A DNA stretch of 64,000 nt from positions 4,154,001 to 4,218,000 of the forward strand of contig NZ_CP091881.1 in the NCBI RefSeq assembly GCF_022163125.1, written 5' to 3'. This document shows, piece after piece, positions 16,227 through 24,160 of this stretch. The DNA is from Paenibacillus sp. HWE-109. Its GTDB lineage: Bacteria; Bacillota; Bacilli; Paenibacillales; NBRC-103111. Numbering within the stretch: the first letter of the stretch is position 1; each line of letters begins with the position of its first letter. Under the pieces are notes generated by a model, which was not told the DNA's origin, made no database searches, and saw only the letters and a program-made list of their open reading frames with translations. The translations under genes and the position numbers were made by a program.

Positions 16227-16787
16227 CTATTCGACTCGGCTTTTAAAAGTTGGGGCTGATTGCACGATGTTCGCAACGAATACGGTTACGGAAGCAACTG
16301 GAATGCCGGTAATGTCTTCTATGTAACTTTTCACAGTATTTTGCATCTCTTCCGTCAATTCTGGAATCGAACTTTCTCCATCAACAATCGTTCTAATCGT
16401 AATTTCTAGGCCGGATTGATTCACTCTTACGCGTGCTCTGAGATCTTTGGCCCCTTTGGTACGTCCCGCCGCTTTCAACGAAAGATTCTCCACGGTTTCA
16501 ATCGAAATGCGGATATCCCCAAAATCGGTTCTTTGATCGATAGACGGCGCTTGCGCGCGGCCGCGACGGAGAGTCAGGATGAGAAATCGAACCGAGATAA
16601 GCAGCATGATCAAGCTGATTGTAATAGCTGGGTAGGCATAGTTTTTGTCAAAATAGAAATTACTCAATGTTTGACCTGCTTGTTCTAACGGGATCCAGCT
16701 TGAAGCTGTGAACAATACAACGATAGAAGCAACTAAAATAATTAGACTATAAAGAAGAAGCAAGAGCCTGTCCACAATTTTACCCAC
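16227..16787 (-). CDS. amaP: Alkaline shock response membrane anchor AmaP
   Basis: 186 residues from the GTG at 16785-16787. Two membrane helices (KIVDRLLLLLYSLIILVASI and AYPAITISLIMLLISVRFLI) are followed by a soluble domain related to Asp23. AmaP anchors Asp23-like proteins at the membrane. A longer frame reaches 16868, but that part would encode the sequence of a perfect 10-bp hairpin, and the GTG has AGGAAGGGG ahead of it, so I prefer the shorter form, which also matches the usual start of the family. Confidence 0.88.
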   Translation of the reverse strand: MGKIVDRLLLLLYSLIILVASIVVLFTASSWIPLEQAGQTLSNFYFDKNYAYPAITISLIMLLISVRFLILTLRRGRAQAPSIDQRTDFGDIRISIETVENLSLKAAGRTKGAKDLRARVRVNQSGLEITIRTIVDGESSIPELTEEMQNTVKSYIEDITGIPVASVTVFVANIVQSAPTFKSRVE

Positions 16788-16815
16788 GTAAGCTTGTCCC
16801 CTTCCTAAGTTAGAG

Positions 16816-16844
16816 GAAACCCCCTGCAACCTGTAGGGGGTTTC
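16816..16844 (-). terminator. Hairpin between yqhY and amaP (attenuator-like)
   Basis: GAAACCCCCT and AGGGGGTTTC form a perfect ten-pair stem around a nine-base loop within the operon. On the minus strand only a weak pyrimidine stretch follows, so it may lower amaP expression relative to yqhY or protect the upstream transcript rather than fully terminate. Confidence 0.55.
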
Positions 16845-16874
16845 AATTGATCCATATGGATGCAGCAATTCCGC

Positions 16875-17288
16875 CTATTTCACACGATGGGCAGCTGCTG
16901 TTTCTTCTTCAACCGGTTTCTCTGCCTGTTTAAAATGTACATCATGAATATGAACATTAACCTCAACAACGTTTAAGCCAGTCATTGATTCAATAGCATT
17001 CTTCACATTGTTTTGAATGTCACTTGCAACTTCTGGGATTCGGTTTCCATATTCAATGATGATGGAGACGTCAATGGCCGCTTCACGTTGTCCGACTTCT
17101 ACCTTTACGCCTTTGGACAAATTTTTGCGTCCAAGCAATTCAGCAATACCGCCAGCTAATCCGCCACTCATCCCCGCTACACCTTGTACTTCTACCGTTG
17201 CCAAACCGGCAATGATTTCAATAACCTCGGGGGCAATCTGGATGCTGCCTATATCTGTTTTGACGTAATCCGGAGCGATTGTGCTCAT
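16875..17288 (-). CDS. yqhY: Asp23/Gls24 family envelope stress protein (YqhY)
   Basis: 137 residues. Typical Asp23 pattern: YVKTDIGSIQIAPEVIEIIA, then GVAGMSGGLAGGIAELLGRK, the beta strands AAIDVSIIIEYGNRIPEVAS, and VVEVNVHIHDVHF. In B. subtilis the gene after accC is yqhY, in the same position, and its product affects acetyl-CoA carboxylase activity. Here too it follows accC, and is followed by amaP and a DUF2273 gene that would tie it to the membrane. Confidence 0.92.
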   Translation of the reverse strand: MSTIAPDYVKTDIGSIQIAPEVIEIIAGLATVEVQGVAGMSGGLAGGIAELLGRKNLSKGVKVEVGQREAAIDVSIIIEYGNRIPEVASDIQNNVKNAIESMTGLNVVEVNVHIHDVHFKQAEKPVEEETAAAHRVK

Positions 17289-17433
17289 TGGGGCACCTCC
17301 TTAGATTTTTGTGAAGCAACTATGCTTCGTAATATGAACTTCTTCCTGGCGCTTGATCCAAGGAATGGATAAGCTATCTTAATTTATTACTATACCATTT
17401 GGCCAAAAATATGACAAATGATTCTCTTAGAAT

Positions 17434-18792
17434 TTACGAATCCGCATCATTTACATCATGCTCTTCCAAGAACTTAATATCATGGTCACCCTTGATAAAT
17501 TTCTTATGCTCGAGAAGTTTCAAATGGAAGGGAATCGTTGTATTCACGCCATCAACAGCGAACTCATTCAGTGCTCGTTTCATGCGGGCAATCGCTTCAT
17601 CACGCGTACTCCCCCATACGATCAGCTTCGCGATCATGGAATCGTAGTGCGGAGGAATCGTGTACCCTGGATAGACTGCGCTATCTACACGAACGCCGAA
17701 GCCACCGGGTGGCAGGTAAAACTTCACTTGACCGGCCGAAGGCATGAAGTTGCGATTCGGATCTTCCGCATTGACACGGCATTCGATGGCCCAACCATTG
17801 ATGCGCACATCTTCTTGTTTGAAAGAAAGCGGGTTGCCTTCAGCAACGCGAATCATCTCTTGAATGATATCGATACCAGTGATCATCTCGGTTACGGGAT
17901 GTTCAACTTGAATTCGCGTATTCATTTCCATGAAATAGAAATTGCCGTCAGGACCCAGGAGGAACTCTAACGTACCCGCTCCGGAGTAATTCACCGCTTT
18001 GGCAGCGCGAACGGCTGCTTGGCCCATCGCTGTACGCGTTTCCTCCGTCAGAATCGGACAAGGAGCTTCTTCTACGAGCTTCTGTCTGCGTCGCTGCACG
18101 GAGCAATCGCGTTCACCCAAATGAACAACATTTCCGTGCTTATCGGCTAGAATTTGAATCTCAACATGCTTCATCCCCGTCAAATATTTCTCCAAATAAA
18201 TGCCGGCATTGCCGAAAGCATTCTGAGCTTCTTGCTGCGCAGCGGTAATTTGTTGAACGAGCGTATCTTCATTCTCGGCAATACGAATACCTTTGCCGCC
18301 GCCGCCTGCTGTTGCTTTGATAATAATCGGATACCCGATATCCCGCGCAATAACAATCGCGTCGTCGACGTTGTCGACCAAGCCATCAGAACCTGGAATG
18401 ATCGGCACTCTGGCTTCTTTCATCGTTTGCTTGGCAACCGCCTTATCGCCCATGCGACTAATCGCATCGGGTGAAGGTCCAATAAACGTGATATTGCAGC
18501 TTTCGCAAATTTCTGCGAAGTCCGCATTTTCTGCTAGAAACCCATACCCCGGATGAATGGCATCACATTCTGTCAACGTAGCCACGCTCATCAGGTTCGT
18601 AAAGTTCAAATAGCTGTCCTTGGAGGCAGTCGGTCCAATACAATAGGCTTCATCGGCTAATCGCACATGCAGAGCATCGCGATCTGCTTCCGAATAAACA
18701 GCTACGCTGTAAATGCCAAGCTCACGACAAGCCCGGATAATACGAACAGCTATTTCTCCTCGGTTCGCTATTAGGATTTTGTGAAAGTTCAT
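17434..18792 (-). CDS. accC: Acetyl-CoA carboxylase biotin carboxylase subunit
   Basis: 452 residues. An ATP-grasp biotin carboxylase: N-terminal NRGEIAVRIIRACRELGI, glycine-rich ATP loop KATAGGGGKGIRI, KHVEIQILADKHGNVVHLGE and RDCSVQRRRQKLVEEAP, catalytic EMNTRIQVEHPVTEMITGID. It carboxylates biotin on AccB, the first committed step in fatty acid synthesis. The ATG at 18792 has GGAGG upstream. The 65-base gap from accB carries a perfect 9-bp hairpin and the CTTACATCGTAAG motif. Confidence 0.97.
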   Translation of the reverse strand: MNFHKILIANRGEIAVRIIRACRELGIYSVAVYSEADRDALHVRLADEAYCIGPTASKDSYLNFTNLMSVATLTECDAIHPGYGFLAENADFAEICESCNITFIGPSPDAISRMGDKAVAKQTMKEARVPIIPGSDGLVDNVDDAIVIARDIGYPIIIKATAGGGGKGIRIAENEDTLVQQITAAQQEAQNAFGNAGIYLEKYLTGMKHVEIQILADKHGNVVHLGERDCSVQRRRQKLVEEAPCPILTEETRTAMGQAAVRAAKAVNYSGAGTLEFLLGPDGNFYFMEMNTRIQVEHPVTEMITGIDIIQEMIRVAEGNPLSFKQEDVRINGWAIECRVNAEDPNRNFMPSAGQVKFYLPPGGFGVRVDSAVYPGYTIPPHYDSMIAKLIVWGSTRDEAIARMKRALNEFAVDGVNTTIPFHLKLLEHKKFIKGDHDIKFLEEHDVNDADS

Positions 18793-18807
18793 TGTTTTTC
18801 CTCCTAA

Positions 18808-18839
18808 AAGTTTTCCGTTAGGAAAACTTACATCGTAAG
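18808..18839. repeat. Hairpin plus CTTACATCGTAAG palindrome (copy 2) between accB and accC
   Basis: AAGTTTTCC and GGAAAACTT form a perfect nine-pair hairpin at 18808-18829, overlapping the 13-base palindrome CTTACATCGTAAG at 18827-18839, which is identical to the one at 15327-15339. No U run follows, so it is not a normal terminator; transcript processing or a dispersed repeat is possible. Confidence 0.45.
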
Positions 18840-18857
18840 CCTTCGCTTTAAACGCGC

Positions 18858-19352
18858 TTACTCCGGTTTCACCAAGAATAAAGGCTGTCCGTATTCTACA
18901 AGCTGACCGTTTTCAACGAGAATTTCCACGATCTCACCTTTGATTTCGGCTTCGATTTCGTTCATTAATTTCATGGCTTCAATGATACATACAACCGATT
19001 TATCTCCTACTTTGTTGCCAACATTCGTAAAAGGAGCAGAACCTGGAGAAGCAGACTGATAGAAAGTTCCTACCATCGGTGAAACAATCTTATGTAAAGA
19101 TGAGTCCTCTTGCTTAACATGTCCAGTCGCAGGCAGCGCTGCATCCAAAGCGGCAACAGGGGCCGTATTCGCAATGCTAGCTTGACCAATTGGTGCATAT
19201 GTGTGTTGTGCGGGAGCCGTAACGTAAATAGGCTCTGATTTGCTTGGTTTACGAATAGCAAGGCGTGCGCCTTCATTTTCGATCTCAAGTTCTTGTAAAG
19301 AGGATTGATCGACGAGTTTGATCAACTCTTTGATTTCACTCAATTTGAACAT
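18858..19352 (-). CDS. accB: Acetyl-CoA carboxylase biotin carboxyl carrier protein
   Basis: 164 residues. The N-terminal helical part (KLSEIKELIKLVDQSSLQEL) is followed by an Ala/Pro-rich linker (about 45-85) and the C-terminal biotinyl domain with VSPMVGTFYQSASPGSAPF and the biotin-accepting Lys128 in IIEAMKLMNEI. It carries carboxybiotin between AccC and the carboxyltransferase. The accBC pair directly follows the spoIIIA operon, as in B. subtilis. Confidence 0.96.
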   Translation of the reverse strand: MFKLSEIKELIKLVDQSSLQELEIENEGARLAIRKPSKSEPIYVTAPAQHTYAPIGQASIANTAPVAALDAALPATGHVKQEDSSLHKIVSPMVGTFYQSASPGSAPFTNVGNKVGDKSVVCIIEAMKLMNEIEAEIKGEIVEILVENGQLVEYGQPLFLVKPE

Positions 19353-19440
19353 TCATGTCACTCCTTTAGACGTTGGTGAACCAATAAAAAATGCGGTTTC
19401 ATAGCCGCAACGTATGTATTATACCCATAAACGCAAGAAA

Positions 19441-19473
19441 TGGAAAGAGTCCAGTTTGTCCGGACCCTTTCCA
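19441..19473 (-). terminator. Hairpin after spoIIIAH
   Basis: TGGAAAGGGTCC and GGACTCTTTCCA (minus strand) form a 12-pair stem with one wobble and a nine-base loop, 37 bases after the spoIIIAH stop. The U tract behind it is weak, so termination may be partial, leaving some read-through into accB. Confidence 0.55.
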
Positions 19474-19509
19474 TCGCCATTCCCATGTGCGTTGACCTCG
19501 CTCTTTCGC

Positions 19510-20304
19510 CTATGGGCTCACATACTGAATCTTGATGTTTTCTGGTGCTGCGCCTAACTCTTTAACGACCATATCGACGATGGTAACACCTTGGCTTTTT
19601 TCCAATTTATCACTTTGAACCGTTACTTTCCACTTGTTTCCATCTTGATTCACAATCGCTTGCGGGAATTCTTTCATCAACACATCTTGCAGATTTTCTA
19701 CTTTTTCTTGAACATCCGTCAGTTTAGATAAATCATTGGTTGCCTTCGCAACCGCTTCTGGCGATTTCTTGGCATCAATAATAATTTCCATCAAATCGGA
19801 CGAGGTTTTGCTGAAATATTCGCTCTGTTTCATTTGCTCATTCGTGAAATAATCGCTAGCTGATGTCGTTCTTGCTTGCTCCTCCACTTGCTTCAGCACT
19901 TGATCATCTGTCTTGGCTGTGCTGGATTGCGGTGCTTTGGAAGTACCCGTGCTTGTTGTTGTTTTTGCATCTGTTTTGGCATCTGTTTTGACATCTGTTT
20001 TCACGTCCGTTTTGGCATCCGTCTTAACCTCTGTCTTGGCGTCGGTTTTTGTCGCATTTTGTGGCGTCGCAACTTTCGTGTCAACTTTTGCATCCTTGCC
20101 TGTTGTTGCTTTCACATCTGTTTTAGCGGCATTCGCAGGATCAGCTTGACTCATATCAATCTTCACTTCTTGGCCGGTTTGCGCCGTGCTTGACGCTGCC
20201 AAATCGAGTTTGTTGACATCCTCTGTGAACAAGTAATAAGCAGAAAGCACCACCATTAAGCTGAGCATGGATACGAGCCAAATTGTTTGTCTTTTTGCGT
20301 TCAT
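19510..20304 (-). CDS. spoIIIAH: Stage III sporulation protein AH
   Basis: 264 residues. A short cytoplasmic start and one membrane helix (about 9-27, TIWLVSMLSLMVVLSAYYLF) precede a long linker (about 60-140) of four-residue KTDA/KTDV repeats, then the YscJ/FliF-like ring-building domain (KQSEYFSKTSSDLMEIIIDA through PENIKIQYVSP). SpoIIIAH forms a ring on the mother-cell side that binds forespore SpoIIQ. The B. subtilis protein is about 218 residues, so the repetitive linker makes this one longer. The ATG has GAGGAGG nearby. Confidence 0.94.
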   Translation of the reverse strand: MNAKRQTIWLVSMLSLMVVLSAYYLFTEDVNKLDLAASSTAQTGQEVKIDMSQADPANAAKTDVKATTGKDAKVDTKVATPQNATKTDAKTEVKTDAKTDVKTDVKTDAKTDAKTTTSTGTSKAPQSSTAKTDDQVLKQVEEQARTTSASDYFTNEQMKQSEYFSKTSSDLMEIIIDAKKSPEAVAKATNDLSKLTDVQEKVENLQDVLMKEFPQAIVNQDGNKWKVTVQSDKLEKSQGVTIVDMVVKELGAAPENIKIQYVSP

Positions 20305-20342
20305 TGAATATTCCTCCTCATATTTGGTTGATATTTGCTTTT

Positions 20343-20981
20343 TTATTCACCCGTTTTGCGGGGTAAGATGGAGATGCGGTGCGCCTCGACGCCAAGGCCT
20401 CGTTCAACGGCTTCTGTAATCATTTTTTTCACGGTAAGATTCTCGGCACCTTTTGCGACAACGATAACCCCTCTAATCTTAGGCTTAATATATTTGAGCA
20501 CAAGTGGTTTTTGGTCGCCTGACACTTGATAGATCACCACTTCACCACTCCGCGTTACCTGGGATATATTCCGGGTTGCCCCGCCATTGTCGCGTTCTGT
20601 CGTCATTTGTTGATTGTCATTATAATTTTTGTCGACGGTCATTTCCTCCGTTGATTCAATCGTAACGAGCACTTCTACATCGCCGACACCGACAATTTTT
20701 TGTAAGATCTCTTTCAATTGGGACTGATAAGCCGCCTCGTAGTCATGAAAGGTAGAATTTTCCTTGGGTGAGCTGCCTAGAAATGTTTCTTTACTTGGTG
20801 GCGGGGAAGCTCGGCCCGCATTGATGGGATCGACATCTTTTACAGTCATAAAGGCATTCATAATCATCAGCGCAGCTCCTAAAAGTCCAATCATAATGAC
20901 CCATAGCAGCGTATTTTTACGTTTGGGCCCTCCCGGACCTCCGCCGAATTTGTGCTCCATCCATTGCAGCAATGTTCCCAT
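20343..20981 (-). CDS. spoIIIAG: Stage III sporulation protein AG
   Basis: 212 residues from the ATG at 20979-20981, chosen because GAGGTG precedes it and it begins just after the spoIIIAF stop; a longer frame to 21029 would overlap spoIIIAF. One membrane helix (NTLLWVIMIGLLGAALMIMN) is followed by a periplasmic-side ring domain: QLKEILQKIVGVGDVEVLVT, then KPLVLKYIKPKIRGVIVVAK and KKMITEAVERGLGVEAHRI. SpoIIIAG makes the large ring of the mother-cell/forespore channel. Confidence 0.94.
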   Translation of the reverse strand: MGTLLQWMEHKFGGGPGGPKRKNTLLWVIMIGLLGAALMIMNAFMTVKDVDPINAGRASPPPSKETFLGSSPKENSTFHDYEAAYQSQLKEILQKIVGVGDVEVLVTIESTEEMTVDKNYNDNQQMTTERDNGGATRNISQVTRSGEVVIYQVSGDQKPLVLKYIKPKIRGVIVVAKGAENLTVKKMITEAVERGLGVEAHRISILPRKTGE

Positions 20982-20985
20982 CGAT

Positions 20986-21732
20986 TCACCTCGCAATCCT
21001 TCCGTTCCTTTGTGCAAGCTGGATATCAATCTGAGCTGACTCTACTAACCAATTCCGGGCAATGCTTTGTCTAAGCCGCTCTGCTTCTTGTTCATAGGCA
21101 GCAGGTAATCCTGGAGCTGCAGCAGCCTTAACATCCGTAGTACTGCTATCAGAAAGCTTTGCTCCTGGTTCGATCCGAATCGGGTCGATCGGTTTCACAG
21201 GTTCCATAACCGCTATGCTTTGGGAGTTTCCTTGCTTGGAAGTCATCTTCTTTGCTTCTATATCATCAAGGGTTACCCTGACTTTCATGATCACGGGTTT
21301 CCCATTATTGTCGATCTGCGCTGCTACCTGAACATCCTGAATGAGAAGGTCTGTTTGCTTCTGCAAATCCTCTTTCATCATGCCAGCGAGCTGCGTTTGC
21401 AGCATCTGTTGAGACTGCTTCTGCCCTTCGGCCTGCAACCTTTGGCCTTCCTTTGTAATAGCTTCCAGCGACTTCATTCCGCTGCTGCCAGCATTGCTCG
21501 CAACCAGCGACTTCTCGTTTTGTTTTTGCTCGGCTTGACCAATCAATTGATCCATGTTCCAATCCTTCTGGAACAACTGCAGAACCGGGGACAACAGGGT
21601 CAATAGGATGAATAGGCTCATAACTGTTTTGACATAGCGCTGCATAGTATTGCTTGGAAGCAGTAAATCCACAAAGGTGGCCAACATGATGACCATGATG
21701 ACGGTTTTCAGCCAACCAGCTAACCAATCCAT
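20986..21732 (-). CDS. spoIIIAF: Stage III sporulation protein AF
   Basis: 248 residues. Two N-terminal membrane helices (WLKTVIMVIMLATFVDLLL and MQRYVKTVMSLFILLTLLSP), then a ring-building-motif domain with VQVAAQIDNNGKPVIMKVRV and a C-terminal RLRQSIARNWLVESAQIDI. It belongs to the SpoIIIA mother-cell complex. The ATG has AAAGGAG at proper distance. It follows spoIIIAE by 13 bases. Confidence 0.93.
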   Translation of the reverse strand: MDWLAGWLKTVIMVIMLATFVDLLLPSNTMQRYVKTVMSLFILLTLLSPVLQLFQKDWNMDQLIGQAEQKQNEKSLVASNAGSSGMKSLEAITKEGQRLQAEGQKQSQQMLQTQLAGMMKEDLQKQTDLLIQDVQVAAQIDNNGKPVIMKVRVTLDDIEAKKMTSKQGNSQSIAVMEPVKPIDPIRIEPGAKLSDSSTTDVKAAAAPGLPAAYEQEAERLRQSIARNWLVESAQIDIQLAQRNGRIAR

Positions 21733-21745
21733 AGTTGGGCTCCTT

Positions 21746-22945
21746 TCATCGCATCATCACAGACACATTACTGATGGCTATCATGATGGTTAAGGCTAGA
21801 AAGAACATTAGGCTAACGGCAGCTAAAGCAGCAAACACGTAAATCAAGCTCTTCCCGATCGTTTGCAGACATGCGATCATGGGACTGTCTCCCAACGGCT
21901 GCATTATCGCTGCTGATAAGTTGTAAATGAAGGCAAGCGTCAAAATTTTGATCGCTGGAAAGGCGCAAAGCATCACAAGTATGACAACCCCCACGAGTCC
22001 AATCGCATTCTTCACTAGCAAGGAAGCCCCGATTACGGTTTCTGTCGCATCGGAGAACAATCGACCGACAACCGGCACGAAGTTACCGGTGATATACTTG
22101 GCCGTCCTAATGGCTACGCCGTCTCTGACCGCCCCTGCTGTCCCTTGTATCGAAATAACGCCAAGGAATACCGTTACGAATACCCCAAGCATACTGAGCG
22201 CAATCGTGCGAAGCAGGTTTGCAAGCTGAGTTACCTTGTACTTCTCGCTCAGCGAACTAACGATGTGCAGAACCGCCGAGAAGAACAGCAGCGGGAAAAC
22301 AAACACATAAATCGCTGTGCCAACCGTGTGAATCATGAAGACAATGAGCGGGTGCAAGATGGCAACGGAAGTCACATTGCCCATAGAAGCCAGCAGAGTC
22401 AACAACAAGGGAACAAGGGCAAGCATGAACTGAATCATCGATGTGATGGCATCTTTGGCATAGCCGATGGCCACACTGAAACTATTGATAGCGATGATGA
22501 TCATCACCATGTAGGTAATGGAATAGCCTAGCTTGCTCACGGTATTCCGTTCGAATGAGCTTTGCAGCGTCTCCAGAATCATACTGAAAATCGTGAGGAT
22601 AACGATCGAAGCCAGCAGCTTGCCATTGATAATAATTTCATGAAAGACATAGCTAAGAAGTCCTTTGAAAATACTTTTGAAACTAATCCCCTTCGTCCCC
22701 AGCAGAAGTTCCATAAAGGTTGGCGGCTTGCTTTCCGGGAAATATCCGCCATACTCTTTCATGAGCTTATCCCAGTATTGCTCGACAGGTTCTGTATTCA
22801 AATGATTGGCCTGCTCTTTGATAATGGCATCCGTTGGAGATGCTGCATGAGACAGGTTCGTCATCCCGAGCCAGAAGCCCATAATCAGGATACATACAAT
22901 CATCCAACGGTGATTCAGTCTCTGGTGCGAATAAAGTAGATTCAT
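21746..22945 (-). CDS. spoIIIAE: Stage III sporulation protein AE
   Basis: 399 residues from the ATG at 22943-22945, which has AGGAG eight bases upstream; a longer frame begins eight codons earlier inside that ribosome site. It has an N-terminal signal-like helix, then a soluble part, then about seven membrane helices, with the typical LASIVILTIFSMILETLQSS and GNFVPVVGRLFSDATETVIG motifs. SpoIIIAE is the polytopic membrane component thought to form or gate the channel used to feed the forespore. Confidence 0.94.
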   Translation of the reverse strand: MNLLYSHQRLNHRWMIVCILIMGFWLGMTNLSHAASPTDAIIKEQANHLNTEPVEQYWDKLMKEYGGYFPESKPPTFMELLLGTKGISFKSIFKGLLSYVFHEIIINGKLLASIVILTIFSMILETLQSSFERNTVSKLGYSITYMVMIIIAINSFSVAIGYAKDAITSMIQFMLALVPLLLTLLASMGNVTSVAILHPLIVFMIHTVGTAIYVFVFPLLFFSAVLHIVSSLSEKYKVTQLANLLRTIALSMLGVFVTVFLGVISIQGTAGAVRDGVAIRTAKYITGNFVPVVGRLFSDATETVIGASLLVKNAIGLVGVVILVMLCAFPAIKILTLAFIYNLSAAIMQPLGDSPMIACLQTIGKSLIYVFAALAAVSLMFFLALTIMIAISNVSVMMR

Positions 22946-22969
22946 TCCTGTCACTCCTAAGTAAATCAT

Positions 22970-23359
22970 CTAAGCCGGCAGCAGCTTAACGACGGTTTCG
23001 ATAATGACGGTAATGATGGGAATCGCCATCACCATAATGAGCACCTTGCCTGAAAGCTCAATCTTGGAGGCAATAGATTCCTGGCCGGCATCCCGAACTA
23101 TTTGGGCACCGAACTCAGCAATATAGGCGACGCCGATGATTTTGAGGATGGTTTTGAGGAAAACCATATTAATGCTGGATTTTTGCGCCAGATCCTCAAG
23201 CACCTGAATGACCGTAGAAATTTTACCAATCAGAAACAGGAAGATCATGATGCCTGTAAAGGCAGCCAGCAGAAAAGCGAACATCGGCTTCTGCTCTTTG
23301 ATGATGAGCGTTAATATCGTAACAATGAGTCCGAGGCCTACAATCTGGATGATTTCCAT
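22970..23359 (-). CDS. spoIIIAD: Stage III sporulation protein AD
   Basis: 129 residues from the ATG at 23357-23359 (MEIIQIVGLGLIVTIL), preceded by GAGGTGGGCCAA; the open frame extends 30 codons further but would overlap spoIIIAC. Four hydrophobic helices, including KPMFAFLLAAFTGIMIFLFL and VLIMVMAIPIITVIIETVV. Size and topology match SpoIIIAD (about 133 residues in B. subtilis). It shares a common ancestry with SpoIIIAC. Confidence 0.93.
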   Translation of the reverse strand: MEIIQIVGLGLIVTILTLIIKEQKPMFAFLLAAFTGIMIFLFLIGKISTVIQVLEDLAQKSSINMVFLKTILKIIGVAYIAEFGAQIVRDAGQESIASKIELSGKVLIMVMAIPIITVIIETVVKLLPA

Positions 23360-23369
23360 TTGGCCCACC

Positions 23370-23573
23370 TCATTGGAATAGGAAAATGGTTTTGATTTCT
23401 TTAAATAAATGATCGAGCATACTGACGACCATGAAGAGCACGACCACAAAGCCGATAACCGTGACCCAGTGAGCCATATCCTCTTTGCCCATCTGCTTGA
23501 GCACCGAATGGATCATCGCGATGATGATGCCGATGCCGGCGATCTGGAAAATGGCATTCACATCTACATTCAT
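23370..23573 (-). CDS. spoIIIAC: Stage III sporulation protein AC
   Basis: 67 residues from the ATG at 23571-23573 (MNVDVNAIFQIAGIGIIIAM), preceded by GAGGTGCC. Two membrane helices joined by the loop KQMGKEDMAH. The open frame continues far upstream (to 23885) but that part overlaps spoIIIAB in another frame and is not coding. The size agrees with the 68-residue B. subtilis protein. Confidence 0.94.
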   Translation of the reverse strand: MNVDVNAIFQIAGIGIIIAMIHSVLKQMGKEDMAHWVTVIGFVVVLFMVVSMLDHLFKEIKTIFLFQ

Positions 23574-23635
23574 TCCAGGCACCTCACTCTGTTGACAAGG
23601 AACGACTGCCGCTTGCGGCAATGTCCTTGCTACCC

Positions 23636-24154
23636 TTAATACATCAAAATCACGATTAATGCGCCGATGAGAACACCAAGGCTTTTCCACATTTTCTCGT
23701 AGCGCCGTTGTTCTTCCCTGGATTCGGTCTCTTCGGTTTGCAGTTGGCTGATGGCAAGCCGAATATGTTTGATCTGGTCGCTGCGATCTGTCAGTCCAAG
23801 AACGGAGCCTAACTGCAGAACAACTTCTTGCTCGGCTTGTTTCATCGAGGTGCGTGTCCAGACATCCTGTACACTCATGCACCATATCTCCCGCGTGGAT
23901 AGTCCATCACTGCTCAATAAACGTTCAGCCGTTATGCGAAATAGTGATGACAAGGGGTCAGGCACTTGTTTACTCAGAGAAATGAAAGCTTCAGGCAGCG
24001 GTGTGAGGGCATAAGTGATTTCCGTCTCCATTCGTCCTAAAGCGCTGATAAGCGCTCTAATTTGTTTGGGACGCCTGATGTAGTGCGTTGCCTTCAGAAA
24101 TCCAAATAAAGTCGCTGCGCCAATGATGAGTACCCCGCCAACGAATTTAAGCAT
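23636..24154 (-). CDS. spoIIIAB: Stage III sporulation protein AB
   Basis: 172 residues. An N-terminal membrane helix (KFVGGVLIIGAATLFGFLKA), a helical soluble domain resembling type II/IV secretion F-domain proteins (RPKQIRALISALGRMETEIT through QVVLQLGSVLG-type helices), and a C-terminal membrane helix (LGVLIGALIVILM). It starts six bases after the spoIIIAA stop. It is thought to work with the SpoIIIAA ATPase. Confidence 0.93.
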   Translation of the reverse strand: MLKFVGGVLIIGAATLFGFLKATHYIRRPKQIRALISALGRMETEITYALTPLPEAFISLSKQVPDPLSSLFRITAERLLSSDGLSTREIWCMSVQDVWTRTSMKQAEQEVVLQLGSVLGLTDRSDQIKHIRLAISQLQTEETESREEQRRYEKMWKSLGVLIGALIVILMY

Positions 24155-24160
24155 CTTCCC

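Noticed and set aside
23574..23885. N-terminal extension of the spoIIIAC frame
   Set aside because: It lies antiparallel in frame over spoIIIAB; the ATG at 23571-23573 with GAGGTG gives the known SpoIIIAC size.
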